From positions 1-64,000 of the forward strand of contig DHVP01000006.1 of assembly GCA_002412715.1 (NCBI GenBank): a stretch of DNA of 64,000 bases, read 5' to 3'. Shown in pieces: positions 41,681 to 49,523 of this stretch. The notes below the pieces were generated by a model. It searched no databases. It saw only the letters and a list, made by a program, of their open reading frames with translations, and had not been told where the DNA came from. A program made the position numbers and the translations under genes. The stretch is from Deltaproteobacteria bacterium UBA5205 (lineage in GTDB: Bacteria; Desulfobacterota; Syntrophorhabdia; Syntrophorhabdales; Syntrophorhabdaceae). The first letter of the stretch is position 1. Every line of letters starts with the position of its first letter.

Positions 41681-42553
41681 TCACAGGCCAAGATACCTCG
41701 CCGGGTTCTGACATGCGGCGCGTTCCACAAGACCGGGATCGAATCCGAGCTGTACGAGCCGCCTTGTCGACCCTGTAAGGGCAAGGGAACCCCCAAGGAG
41801 CTTTCCTCGCGTGTCCACAACCGCTCTTCCCCCATCACCGGATGCCGAGCCCTTTACCGTATCGGAGACGATAATGATGCGGTCGGGGTCCTTCACTGCG
41901 AAGATAAGCTCGATGGTACTTCCATGAAGGTGATAGGGGTCGGCGATCATTTCGACATAGACCTCAGGATTCATGAGAGCGAATCCGGCGATACCCGGCT
42001 CGCGGTGATGGAAACTCCGCATGGCGTTAAAAATATGGGTAATGCCCCGCGCACCGGCCCGAAACCCTGCTTCGGCCTCGCCATAGGTCGCGTTGGAATG
42101 GCCCATGCTGACGACAACACCCATGTCCGCCATGGCCTCGATCAGCCCGGTTGCCCCGGTGAGTTCGGGAGCGACGGTAACGATCCTGACAACCTCACCG
42201 AAACCCTCGACAAGTCTCTTCCAGCTGGTGATCGTTGCCGGCAGAAACGACCCTTTATCGAGGGCCCCCGCCCGTGCAGGATTGAGAAAAGGTCCTTCAA
42301 GATGAACGCCGAGAATCTTCGCGGCGGGAAGACCGGACGCCGCCGTCCTGTCTTCCCGCTGGTATTCCATCGCCTTCTTTGCCGCCCCCATATCGAGCCG
42401 CATCTCCTCGATCGATGAAGAAGAGATCGTCGGAACAATCGCGCCTACCCCCAGCGAACCATGCAGGTGCGCCATCCTGAGAAAGTCCCCGGGAGAGGCC
42501 CCCCGGGTATCGCAGTCACGAAGACCGTGCGTATGGATATCAATCATCTCCAT
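41681..42553 (-). CDS. nagA: N-acetylglucosamine-6-phosphate deacetylase-like amidohydrolase
   Basis: 290 residues. TIM-barrel amidohydrolase with metal ligands in DIHTHGL, LGVHLEGPFLNPARAGA (the NagA signature Glu), VSMGHSNATY, THIFNAMRSFHHREPG and the catalytic Asp in IIVSDTVKG. NagA removes acetate from GlcNAc-6-P in amino-sugar use and wall recycling. The protein lacks most of the beta-sandwich domain that flanks the barrel in classical NagA (about 380 residues). ATG at 42553 has GGGAGAG upstream; a TTG at 42571 is an alternative. The start lies inside the end of the SfsA-DUF123 gene. Confidence 0.85.
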   Translation of the reverse strand: MEMIDIHTHGLRDCDTRGASPGDFLRMAHLHGSLGVGAIVPTISSSSIEEMRLDMGAAKKAMEYQREDRTAASGLPAAKILGVHLEGPFLNPARAGALDKGSFLPATITSWKRLVEGFGEVVRIVTVAPELTGATGLIEAMADMGVVVSMGHSNATYGEAEAGFRAGARGITHIFNAMRSFHHREPGIAGFALMNPEVYVEMIADPYHLHGSTIELIFAVKDPDRIIIVSDTVKGSASGDGGRAVVDTRGKLLGGSLALTGSTRRLVQLGFDPGLVERAACQNPARYLGL

Positions 42554-43691
42554 TATCGAGCTCTCCCTCAACGGAACCTATCCGGTAATTATACAGCACA
42601 TCGAGAAAAGGAGGCGAATGTAACGGATCCGTGTCCATGCCGAAAAGATGGCTCTTGCAGGAGCAATCCGAGCACCCGAAACCCGGGACCGACCAATGGG
42701 ATATCCGTTTCAGGTCAGCTGCCAGGGCGCACTCTATATCACTGTCAGTCCTGATCGCGAGGGCCCTGCAAAAAGATGCCTTTTCCCGGAGATAGTCGAT
42801 ATGCCAGAAGAGATTCTTCCGTCTTCTTGCGTGGCGTTCCATCCTCTTCGTGAGCGTTCTTTTGGCTGAGCCGGCGTACAGATAGTAACCCTTCCTGAAA
42901 AGAACATTTCCCAAGCCTCCCGTCATGACCACGGCGTCATTGTCGAGTCTCAGAATGAGGATGTAACACCCCCTGTCACGGCTCTTCCTTTCAATTGTTC
43001 TCCAGGGAATAATGAGCTTCTTCACGTCACGGTCAAGCGAAAGGTCGCTGTTCCACTTAAGCCCCAGGGCTTCAAGGAAGATCCGGTCCCTGCACTTCAG
43101 AAACGTCTCGGAAAAGACAAAGTCGGTATGATATTCGGGCATGAAGTATTGAGCGTAAGGCCACTGAACCAGGAAAAGGACGCCCGCCCGGATACCCGAC
43201 GAGGCAAGCCTCATCAGGCCTTCAAGATGACGGCTTCCCCGTCTGGTGACGGCATCGGGGAACATGGCAAGCCGGTCACTGAAGAGGGTGCAATTCTTAA
43301 CCTCCAAAACCATGGTGCAGCCGTCCTTTTCGAGAAGAAAGTCAAACCTGCTTTTGCCGAAGGCAGTCTCCCGCTTTACTATGCGGACATCCTCAAGTCC
43401 CGGCACCAGGCCGTTGCCGAGGAGAAATGCGGCCACATCGTTCGCCAGGTGCGTATGGAGAAGAATGGGTGTACCCTCTTTCTCCATGGCCACAACGGTA
43501 TAGGGCAATTTTACACCCGCTCGATTCTCGGAAAGATACAGCGGACAGCCGGGAAGGAGAAGTTCCCACAGCCGCCCGGGGTTCGGCAGGTAAGCGTCGG
43601 TAATCTTTCCGTCAAGAATGCACCGGACAACAAAACGATTGGGGCGCGCCACGAACTGTGCTTTTCGAGGTTCTCCCGGGATCATCCGCAT
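42540..43691 (-). CDS. Fusion of SfsA nuclease-like domain and DUF123 domain
   Basis: 383 residues. Residues about 1-235 are SfsA: RFVVRCILDG, YLPNPGRLWELL, TAFGKSRFDFLLEKDG, VLEVKNCTLF (PD-D/ExK-like site), FPDAVTRRGSRHLEGL and LFLVQWP. Residues about 245-365 are DUF123, a GIY-YIG-like module: RGCYILILRL, YYLYAGSAKRTLTKRMERH, FWHIDYL and a C-terminal cysteine pair (GFGCSDCSC). Both halves are nuclease-like. SfsA was named for sugar-fermentation effects and binds DNA; its substrate is uncertain. A TATAAT box ends 5 bases before the ATG, so the mRNA may be leaderless (second ATG at 43685). Confidence 0.9.
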   Translation of the reverse strand: MRMIPGEPRKAQFVARPNRFVVRCILDGKITDAYLPNPGRLWELLLPGCPLYLSENRAGVKLPYTVVAMEKEGTPILLHTHLANDVAAFLLGNGLVPGLEDVRIVKRETAFGKSRFDFLLEKDGCTMVLEVKNCTLFSDRLAMFPDAVTRRGSRHLEGLMRLASSGIRAGVLFLVQWPYAQYFMPEYHTDFVFSETFLKCRDRIFLEALGLKWNSDLSLDRDVKKLIIPWRTIERKSRDRGCYILILRLDNDAVVMTGGLGNVLFRKGYYLYAGSAKRTLTKRMERHARRRKNLFWHIDYLREKASFCRALAIRTDSDIECALAADLKRISHWSVPGFGCSDCSCKSHLFGMDTDPLHSPPFLDVLYNYRIGSVEGELDNGDD

Positions 43692-43836
43692 GGGGGATTA
43701 TACCAGATAGCGGTTCCAGCTTCCAGGTTTCGGGCCGGTCGGAACCTTACGCGGCGCCTTTTTCATTATGGTCTCCGATAGTCGCCCCCACCGTATAATT
43801 CCCCTGCACCCCTCCCTCATTCCCGTTTCACTCCTT

Positions 43837-43994
43837 CGTCATTCCGGTGAAAGGCCGGAAGCCAGGAGAGATCCCGGATAAGGAGCAGCTATCCAAAGTG
43901 GCCTTTCAACTATTCTCTGCATGGGGCCCCGCATACGTGTGCTTTCACTTCATATCAAAGATTCTCCTCCTTTCCAGCCTGCGCTGGAATGACG
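43837..43994. repeat. MITE-like element with CGTCATTCC ends
   Basis: The segment begins CGTCATTCCGG-TGAAAG-GCCGGAA and ends CCAGCCTGCGCTGG-AATGACG, so CGTCATTCC and GGAATGACG form terminal inverted repeats about 158 bases apart. The ends resemble the widespread intergenic palindromes with GTCATTCC-CCGGAATGAC. No open frame is inside. It lies in the 400-base divergent gap before pldA. Confidence 0.6.
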
Positions 43995-44090
43995 GACAAC
44001 GTGAAACCCGAGCCCATAAGTCCCGGTTGCTTTTTTCTTCAAAGGAGATTATTGTCTTTCTACGAAAGCAAGAAAAGAGGTGGAGGACGA

Positions 44091-45161
44091 ATGCGGCAAC
44101 ATGGGTATGTCCGTCCCGTGTATATACCACTCGTGGTTGTCCTGCTGACGGCGATGATGGTTGTGATCCCGCAGCCTCATGCCCTTGCTGCCGCCGCGGA
44201 CAAGATCGCCGAGTGTGCTTCGGTAGAGGACGACACCGCCAGGTTAGAATGTTACGACAGCCTGGCCGGCAGAAGGACGCAAAAAACACAGCAATCTTCC
44301 GGTGCCCTGGCACCGGAACAATCTCCTAAAACCGCTTCCCCCGCCGGGGATGATCGAACAGCACGGGATCAATCGGTTATGAGCAGGCAGTGGGACCTTG
44401 ACGAAGCGAACCGGGCGCACCGGTTCGTCATCAGGTCATACCGTCCCAACTACGTTCTTCCGCTGGCATACAACACCTCTCCCAACATGGACGCGAGCCT
44501 TGACGTCGACCCGAATGCCAAGGCCCAGAATACGGAGGTCAAGTTTCAAATAAGCTTCAAGGTGAAACTCTGGGAGGACATCCTGGGGAAAGATATGGAC
44601 CTCTGGTTCGCTTACACACAACTCGCATTCTGGCAACTCTACAACTCGGAATTTTCCGCCCCTTTCCGTGAGACCAATTACGAACCCGAGTTGCTCCTCA
44701 ACTTTCGGACCAACTACGATCTTCTGGGCCTCAAAGGAAGGATGATCAACCTGGGACTCAACCATCAATCGAATGGCAGGTCCCAGCCCTTGTCCCGAAG
44801 CTGGAACCGGATCGTTGCAAACTTCGGCTTCGAACGGGACAGATTCAATCTGCTCCTGAAAACATGGTACAGGATCCCGGAAAAAGCAAAGGATGACGAC
44901 AACCCCGACATCGACAAGTATCTCGGATACGGTGAACTCTGGGGTTACTATTTCTTGAACAAACACAGGTTCGCCGCCATGGTGCGCAACAACTTACGAC
45001 CCGCGGACAACAGGGGCGCGATACAATTGGAATGGAGTTTTCCGCTTATCGAGCGAATCAGCGGTTACGTGCAGTACTTCAACGGTTATGGCGAAAGTCT
45101 TCAAGATTATAACAAGAGTGTGAACCGTTTCAGCGTAGGCTTCATGGTCACGGATTGGTAA
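44091..45161 (+). CDS. pldA: Outer membrane phospholipase A1
   Basis: 356 residues. Signal peptide about 1-33 (IPLVVVLLTAMMVVIP, ALA). A short module with C-x-SVEDDTARLECYDSLAG precedes a low-complexity linker. The 12-strand OMPLA barrel has the catalytic motif LGLNHQSNGR (His and Ser of the dyad/triad) and SRSWNR (Asn), with NYEPE before it. It hydrolyses acyl chains of phospholipids in the outer membrane, restoring lipid asymmetry. ATG at 44091 follows GGTGGAGG; the segment before it is not coding. Confidence 0.93.
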   Translation: MRQHGYVRPVYIPLVVVLLTAMMVVIPQPHALAAAADKIAECASVEDDTARLECYDSLAGRRTQKTQQSSGALAPEQSPKTASPAGDDRTARDQSVMSRQWDLDEANRAHRFVIRSYRPNYVLPLAYNTSPNMDASLDVDPNAKAQNTEVKFQISFKVKLWEDILGKDMDLWFAYTQLAFWQLYNSEFSAPFRETNYEPELLLNFRTNYDLLGLKGRMINLGLNHQSNGRSQPLSRSWNRIVANFGFERDRFNLLLKTWYRIPEKAKDDDNPDIDKYLGYGELWGYYFLNKHRFAAMVRNNLRPADNRGAIQLEWSFPLIERISGYVQYFNGYGESLQDYNKSVNRFSVGFMVTDW

Positions 45162-45255
45162 TAGAACAAGGATCGATGCCTGTCAGTCTTACGTACATTG
45201 TGATAGAATAGCTGTCACCGAAGCATTTTTCAAGGGTGCAAAGGAGGATCGGCCT

Positions 45256-45993
45256 GTGGATGAAAGAGCCAGGATTACACTCGGAGCCTGGTCTCAAGCC
45301 CGCATCGACAAACTGCTCGTTCAGGCCTCCAGGATTGACGTTGCAGGCTCGCGGATAGCATTTCTTTCACGGGATTTTCTCGATACGCCCTATGGAGAAT
45401 CGACACTTATCGGAAGCGACGAGGTGCCGGAAGAACTGGTCGTAAACCTGGCAGCGCTCGATTGTTTTACCTTCATCGATTATATCGAGGCCATGCGGCT
45501 CGCGTCTTCATTCGCTGAATTCCTGAAACGGCTGAGAGAGATCCGCTACAGAGAGGGCGTCGTCTCATACGTCAGCCGCAATCATTTCTTCACTGACTGG
45601 AAGGAATTCAACGGACGTCTTGTCAGCGATGTTACCGCCATGATAGGCGGGCAACGGACACGGCAAAGCTCGAAAACCCTCAACCGAAAAACGGACGGAA
45701 ACTTGTTCCTTGAAGGCATCCCGGCTCGGAGTCGGGCCGTGGACTACATACCTTCGACGGCGATCGATCAGGATATTGTCGATCGATTGCATAATGGCGA
45801 TTATACCGGGATTTATACCGAAGCCGATGGGCTTGATGTATCGCACGTCGGGATCGTTATCAAGGAGAGTACGGGAGTATACCTGCGTCACGCCTCGTCG
45901 GCAGCTGCATCTCGCAGGGTAATAGATCAATTGTTCGGGGACTACGTAATAGAAAAGCCCGGGGTCGTGGTGCTCAGACCCCGAACGATATAG
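45256..45993 (+). CDS. DUF1460 amidase-like protein (NlpC/P60 fold)
   Basis: 245 residues. Catalytic Cys in AALDCFTFIDYIEA, His in DVSHVGIVI and RHASS match DUF1460, structurally an N-acetylmuramoyl-L-alanine amidase-like cysteine peptidase of the NlpC/P60 clan. No signal peptide is evident, so it is probably cytoplasmic, where it could act on anhydro-muropeptides imported by AmpG (46495-47781). GTG at 45256 follows AAGGAGG by 8 bases. Confidence 0.85.
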   Translation: MDERARITLGAWSQARIDKLLVQASRIDVAGSRIAFLSRDFLDTPYGESTLIGSDEVPEELVVNLAALDCFTFIDYIEAMRLASSFAEFLKRLREIRYREGVVSYVSRNHFFTDWKEFNGRLVSDVTAMIGGQRTRQSSKTLNRKTDGNLFLEGIPARSRAVDYIPSTAIDQDIVDRLHNGDYTGIYTEADGLDVSHVGIVIKESTGVYLRHASSAAASRRVIDQLFGDYVIEKPGVVVLRPRTI

Positions 45994-46040
45994 ACCCCTT
46001 TCGGGCTTTCCGCGGAATGTGTTGATTCAGCGAATATTAT

Positions 46041-46070
46041 GAAGAAGGTCCGGCCGGAACCGGACCCTTT
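46041..46070 (-). terminator. Hairpin after cspA
   Basis: GGTCCGG (46047-46053) and CCGGACC (46060-46066) form a 7-base stem between the convergent DUF1460 gene and cspA. On the minus strand it is followed by TTCTTC, on the plus strand by CTTTCTTTCC. It probably acts in both directions. Confidence 0.6.
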
Positions 46071-46080
46071 CTTTCCGTTC

Positions 46081-46281
46081 CTATGATTTGGTTACGTTTG
46101 CCGCCTGAAGCCCTTTGGGACCCTTGACGACGTCAAAGTTGACTTCCTGGCCTTCCGCAAGGGTTTTGAAACCGGAGTCCTGGATTGCTGAGTAGTGAAC
46201 GAAAACGTCCACACCGTCATCCTGAGTGATGAAACCAAAACCTTTGGACTCATTGAACCACTTCACAGTTCCTTTTGCCAT
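46081..46281 (-). CDS. cspA: Cold-shock protein
   Basis: 66 residues, one cold-shock OB domain with RNP1 KGFGFIT and RNP2 VFVHYSAI, preceded by GTVKWFN. It binds single-stranded RNA and DNA. ATG at 46281 follows AAGGAGGGC. The leader between the ampG stop and the ATG (about 210 bases) is long and AT-rich, as in cold-shock mRNAs with structured 5' regions. Confidence 0.95.
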   Translation of the reverse strand: MAKGTVKWFNESKGFGFITQDDGVDVFVHYSAIQDSGFKTLAEGQEVNFDVVKGPKGLQAANVTKS

Positions 46282-46494
46282 CTTACTAAAGCCCTCCTTG
46301 TTAATATTTTTTTTGAAGGTAACGGAACTGTGTCGTGTAGATGTTCGGGCGAAACGCAATTCATCACTACTGACAGCGACTTCCGAAACTTCGTTGTCAG
46401 TATCCCACAGTATCAAAAAGCTGTCAATGAATTTTATGAAGAAATTTTAATCGAAAAAATCCCACCGGAAAATGTCCTCTCCGGCTTGACTTCA

Positions 46495-47781
46495 TCAGGA
46501 TGTTTTGACCGCATCCAGGGCGACAATTTCCCTTTTCAGATAGAGCACAAGCAGCAATCCAGGCAGGGCCGCCACCGTGGTAAGGAGGAAGAAATTCGCC
46601 CATCCGACATAGGACACGATGTAGCCCGATGTCGGAGATATGACGACGCGCCCCAGGACGGCGAGCGACGACAAAAGGGCAAATTGCGTGGCACTGAAAC
46701 GCTTGTTGCACAGCGCCATGACAAAAGCGACAAACGCCGTCGATCCCATGCCTCCGGACAGGTTTTCAAAGGCAACGGCAACGATCATGGCAGTATAGCT
46801 CTTCCCGACAATGGCCAGCACCATGAAGGAAAGGTTCGACACCATCTGGAGGATGCCGAAATACCACAAAGACCTGAAAAGCCCCATCTTCACCATCAGC
46901 GTGCCCCCGAACAGAGCTCCTACGATAGTGGCCACAAGGCCCATGCCCTTGTTTATGGTTCCGACATCCGTGGGCGTAAAATTAACACCCCGTATAAGGA
47001 AGGCCGTTGAAAGGGCCCCGGCGTATGCGTCACCCAGTTTGTAAAGAATGATGAAGAGGATAATGATGATGGCCGATTTGCGTGAAAAGAAATCTTTCAG
47101 GGGACCCCAGACGGCCTCTTGCATGGTCCTGGGCGGCACAATGTGATGGTCCGGCTCCCGCCCGGTAAAAGCACCGAGCATCCCGAAAATCATGAAAAGC
47201 GCCATAAAAAAATAGGTCTTCTGCCACCCTATGATGTCGGACATGATGAGGGCCAGGGCCCCGCCGACAAGCATGGCTATCCTGTAGCCGAATATGAAGA
47301 CTGCCACACCGATTCCCCGTTCTTTTTGGGGAAGCACATCTGTACGGTAGGCGTCGATAACGATGTCCTGTGACGCGGAAAAGAAGGCGACACCGAGGGC
47401 AATAGCGGCAAGTGCAAGAGGCATTCTGCCGGGAGAGGTCAGGGCCATGACGGCGATGCCCAGAAGCAGAAGCACTTGCATGCAAACGATCCAACCGCGG
47501 CGCCTCCCCAGCCATGGCGGAACGAACCTGTCCATAAAGGGGGACCAGATAAACTTGAGCGTATAGGGAAGCCCCACGAGGGAGAAGATACCGATGGTCT
47601 TTATGTCGATGCCCGTCACGGTCAACCATGCCTGAAGAGTTCCCGCGGTTAAAGGCAGGGGCAGGCCGGAGGCAAAACCGAGAAGGACCATCACCACCAT
47701 CCGGCGATTCGTGAATACCTGCAGATAGGCCGAATCCCTGAGCTTGTTCATGACACCTGGCCTTGCGTTGCTATTGTTCAC
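46495..47781 (-). CDS. ampG: AmpG-family MFS transporter
   Basis: 428 residues, about 12 membrane helices. AmpG pattern: VVMVLLGFASGLPLPLTAGTLQAWL at the first helix, TLKFIWSPFMDR, LGRRRGWI and ASQDIVIDAYRTDVL. AmpG imports anhydro-muropeptides released by wall turnover. Together with the nearby NagA-like and DUF1460 proteins it suggests a peptidoglycan-recycling function for this region. Start MNNSNARPG at 47781; ATG at 47751 is possible. Confidence 0.9.
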   Translation of the reverse strand: MNNSNARPGVMNKLRDSAYLQVFTNRRMVVMVLLGFASGLPLPLTAGTLQAWLTVTGIDIKTIGIFSLVGLPYTLKFIWSPFMDRFVPPWLGRRRGWIVCMQVLLLLGIAVMALTSPGRMPLALAAIALGVAFFSASQDIVIDAYRTDVLPQKERGIGVAVFIFGYRIAMLVGGALALIMSDIIGWQKTYFFMALFMIFGMLGAFTGREPDHHIVPPRTMQEAVWGPLKDFFSRKSAIIIILFIILYKLGDAYAGALSTAFLIRGVNFTPTDVGTINKGMGLVATIVGALFGGTLMVKMGLFRSLWYFGILQMVSNLSFMVLAIVGKSYTAMIVAVAFENLSGGMGSTAFVAFVMALCNKRFSATQFALLSSLAVLGRVVISPTSGYIVSYVGWANFFLLTTVAALPGLLLVLYLKREIVALDAVKTS

Positions 47782-47876
47782 AGAACCCTCTTTGCAGACA
47801 GAATGGTAAAGCTTCGGAGACGGTGGTCTGCCGCGACGATCCGGTCACGATCTCATCGAAACGAGGCACTGCCGAT

Positions 47877-48431
47877 CTAGAGTCCCAGCCTGTCGCTGAT
47901 CTCAAGCATTGCGGCGATGGACAATTCGGCAAACTCGTTGAGAGGTATGCCGATGGCCTCGCATTCCATGATGATTTCCCGGTTTACGGAAGCAGCAAAG
48001 GCCTTTTCCTTCATCCGCTTGACGACGGACTTCGTCTTGACGCTGGCCAGTTTCTTGTCCGCATAGACGAGCGCCGTGGCGACGACGAGCCCTGTTATGG
48101 TCTCTCCCGCGGCAAGGGCGTGCTGAAAGCGCGTTTCGCGCTTTCTGCCCGTCACGGCTTCGTTATGCATTACGATGGCATCGACAATCTCGGGATCGAC
48201 GTTTTTCTCCGTAAGGATCTTTTGCGCCTCAAGGCAGTGCCGGCTGAGGTCGGCATCGGTGACCTCAAAGTCAATGTCATGGAGAAGTCCGGCCATACCC
48301 CATTTTTCTTCGTCCTCGCCCAGCTTTCGGGCCAGCGAGCGCATCACTGCCTCGGCTGCATAACAGTGGTTGAGCATCCTTTCGCTCTTCACGTAATCCT
48401 TGAGTAACCGATCGGCCTCATCTCTGGTCAT
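47877..48431 (-). CDS. HD-domain phosphohydrolase-like protein
   Basis: 184 residues. HD motif WGMAGLLHDIDFEV with His at the start of the core (NHCYAAEAVM) and a later H-N (VMHNEAV). Such small HD proteins (HDIG-related) hydrolyse nucleotides or other phosphoesters; the substrate is unknown. ATG at 48431 is chosen because AGGAG lies 9 bases upstream. It follows the epimerase-like gene closely. Confidence 0.8.
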   Translation of the reverse strand: MTRDEADRLLKDYVKSERMLNHCYAAEAVMRSLARKLGEDEEKWGMAGLLHDIDFEVTDADLSRHCLEAQKILTEKNVDPEIVDAIVMHNEAVTGRKRETRFQHALAAGETITGLVVATALVYADKKLASVKTKSVVKRMKEKAFAASVNREIIMECEAIGIPLNEFAELSIAAMLEISDRLGL

Positions 48432-48447
48432 ACTGGTCATCTCCTGT

Positions 48448-48879
48448 TCAGCGGCCTTTTTCAAGAAGCTCAATGAGAAGCCGATCGGGCAAAAGGAAGA
48501 AAGATATCCTCGTCACGCCCTCGCAGGCGCGACCCAGGTTCTCGTCGTAGGCCGTACAGTCCGTTGGCGGCGAAACCATCTTGAAACCTTGTTCCTCAAG
48601 TCTCTTCGAGACCTGTTCGATGTCATCGACTTCGAAGCAGAGGTGGTGCAGGCCGCCGCCGGTCCTTTTCAGAAAATTGTACACCGCCGACCTCTCGTCC
48701 ACCGGTTCGAGCACCTCAAGGTAGATATCTTCCTTCTGCCCGACAGACACAAAGGAGGCATTGACGTTCTTGTCGTAATCAGGGACGGGCCTCGTGGCGT
48801 CAGCAAAACCGATAGTCTTCAAAACCGTGATGAATTCATCGATACTTCCGACAACAAAGCCGATGTGGTCAAGCTTCAT
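48448..48879 (-). CDS. Methylmalonyl-CoA epimerase-like VOC protein
   Basis: 143 residues, two VOC beta-alpha-beta-beta-beta units. Metal ligands fit His in KLDHIGFVV, Glu in IYLEVLEP, His in LHHLCFEV and Glu in IELLEK. The GGGLHHLCFEVDDI segment is characteristic of methylmalonyl-CoA epimerase. This enzyme interconverts R and S forms in propionate metabolism, used by many syntrophs. No mutase is nearby, so another glyoxalase-type activity cannot be excluded. Confidence 0.8.
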   Translation of the reverse strand: MKLDHIGFVVGSIDEFITVLKTIGFADATRPVPDYDKNVNASFVSVGQKEDIYLEVLEPVDERSAVYNFLKRTGGGLHHLCFEVDDIEQVSKRLEEQGFKMVSPPTDCTAYDENLGRACEGVTRISFFLLPDRLLIELLEKGR

Positions 48880-49064
48880 AGGCGCTGGCAGCCTCCGCCG
48901 ATATATTAACCGACAACAACGGTGATTGCCACCCTAAATATGGCCTGGAATTTAAAGGCAGGTTGAATGCCTGCAAATGAAGACAAGAACAGGCCCCGCA
49001 GGACCCGGATGACCTGCACGACCTGTCAACGACAGAACCAAACTCCGTGTTCACCAGATAAACA

Positions 49065-49094
49065 CCAACGCCCGGGGGTTGTCCCGGGCGTTGG
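49065..49094 (-). terminator. GC-rich terminator hairpin
   Basis: A perfect 12-base stem, CCAACGCCCGGG at 49065-49076 with CCCGGGCGTTGG at 49083-49094, 6-base loop. It lies 18 bases past the stop of the small minus-strand gene at 49112-49306. On that strand it is followed by TGTTTATC. Confidence 0.75.
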
Positions 49095-49111
49095 CCTGAC
49101 TGTCCGTTTAC

Positions 49112-49306
49112 TTACATGTTTGCACATCTGGTCGTCTGAACAGTCATCCCCTCCTCGTCTATGACTTCCATTCTCAGTATAGGAAATCGTGTGACGTTGA
49201 AATCCTGGGCGGCGCATATGGGAAAATTGTTTCTGTTGAGGAACCAATCGCCCAATTTGGGTTTTCTGACTTCACCCGTAACAATGAACCTGATCTCGCG
49301 TATCAT
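49112..49306 (-). CDS. Small protein of unknown function
   Basis: 64 residues. Segments MIREIRFIVTGEVRKPKLGDWFL, FPICAAQDFNVTRFPILRMEV and a C-terminal RCANM suggest a compact beta protein (pieces only). ATG at 49306 follows AAAGGAGG by 8 bases, a strong ribosome binding site, and a terminator follows the stop. I do not recognise the family. It lies between the epimerase gene and the glutamate-synthase-like gene, with its own start signals. Confidence 0.65.
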   Translation of the reverse strand: MIREIRFIVTGEVRKPKLGDWFLNRNNFPICAAQDFNVTRFPILRMEVIDEEGMTVQTTRCANM

Positions 49307-49462
49307 CGCAATTGCCTCCTTTTTTGTACGCCCCCTCACGCCTTGCCCATTATCTTCCCGGGGACGTATCAGCAGCTGTATTACTCCAGCCACCCCCTGT
49401 GTTTATTTATCTTTATATATATGAGAAGCGCTTCCTTGAAAATGACATCGATCACAATTCGA

Positions 49463-49499
49463 TAAAAAAAGAGGGCGAACCAGTCGGGCCCGCCCTCTT
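49463..49499 (-). terminator. Intrinsic terminator after the glutamate synthase-like gene
   Basis: On the minus strand GAGGGCG (49497-49491) pairs with CGCCCTC (49477-49471), then seven T residues (49470-49464). It starts 27 bases after the stop at 49524. Confidence 0.85.
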
Positions 49500-49523
49500 C
49501 GAGTCTTCTTCCTCTTGCCGGGA

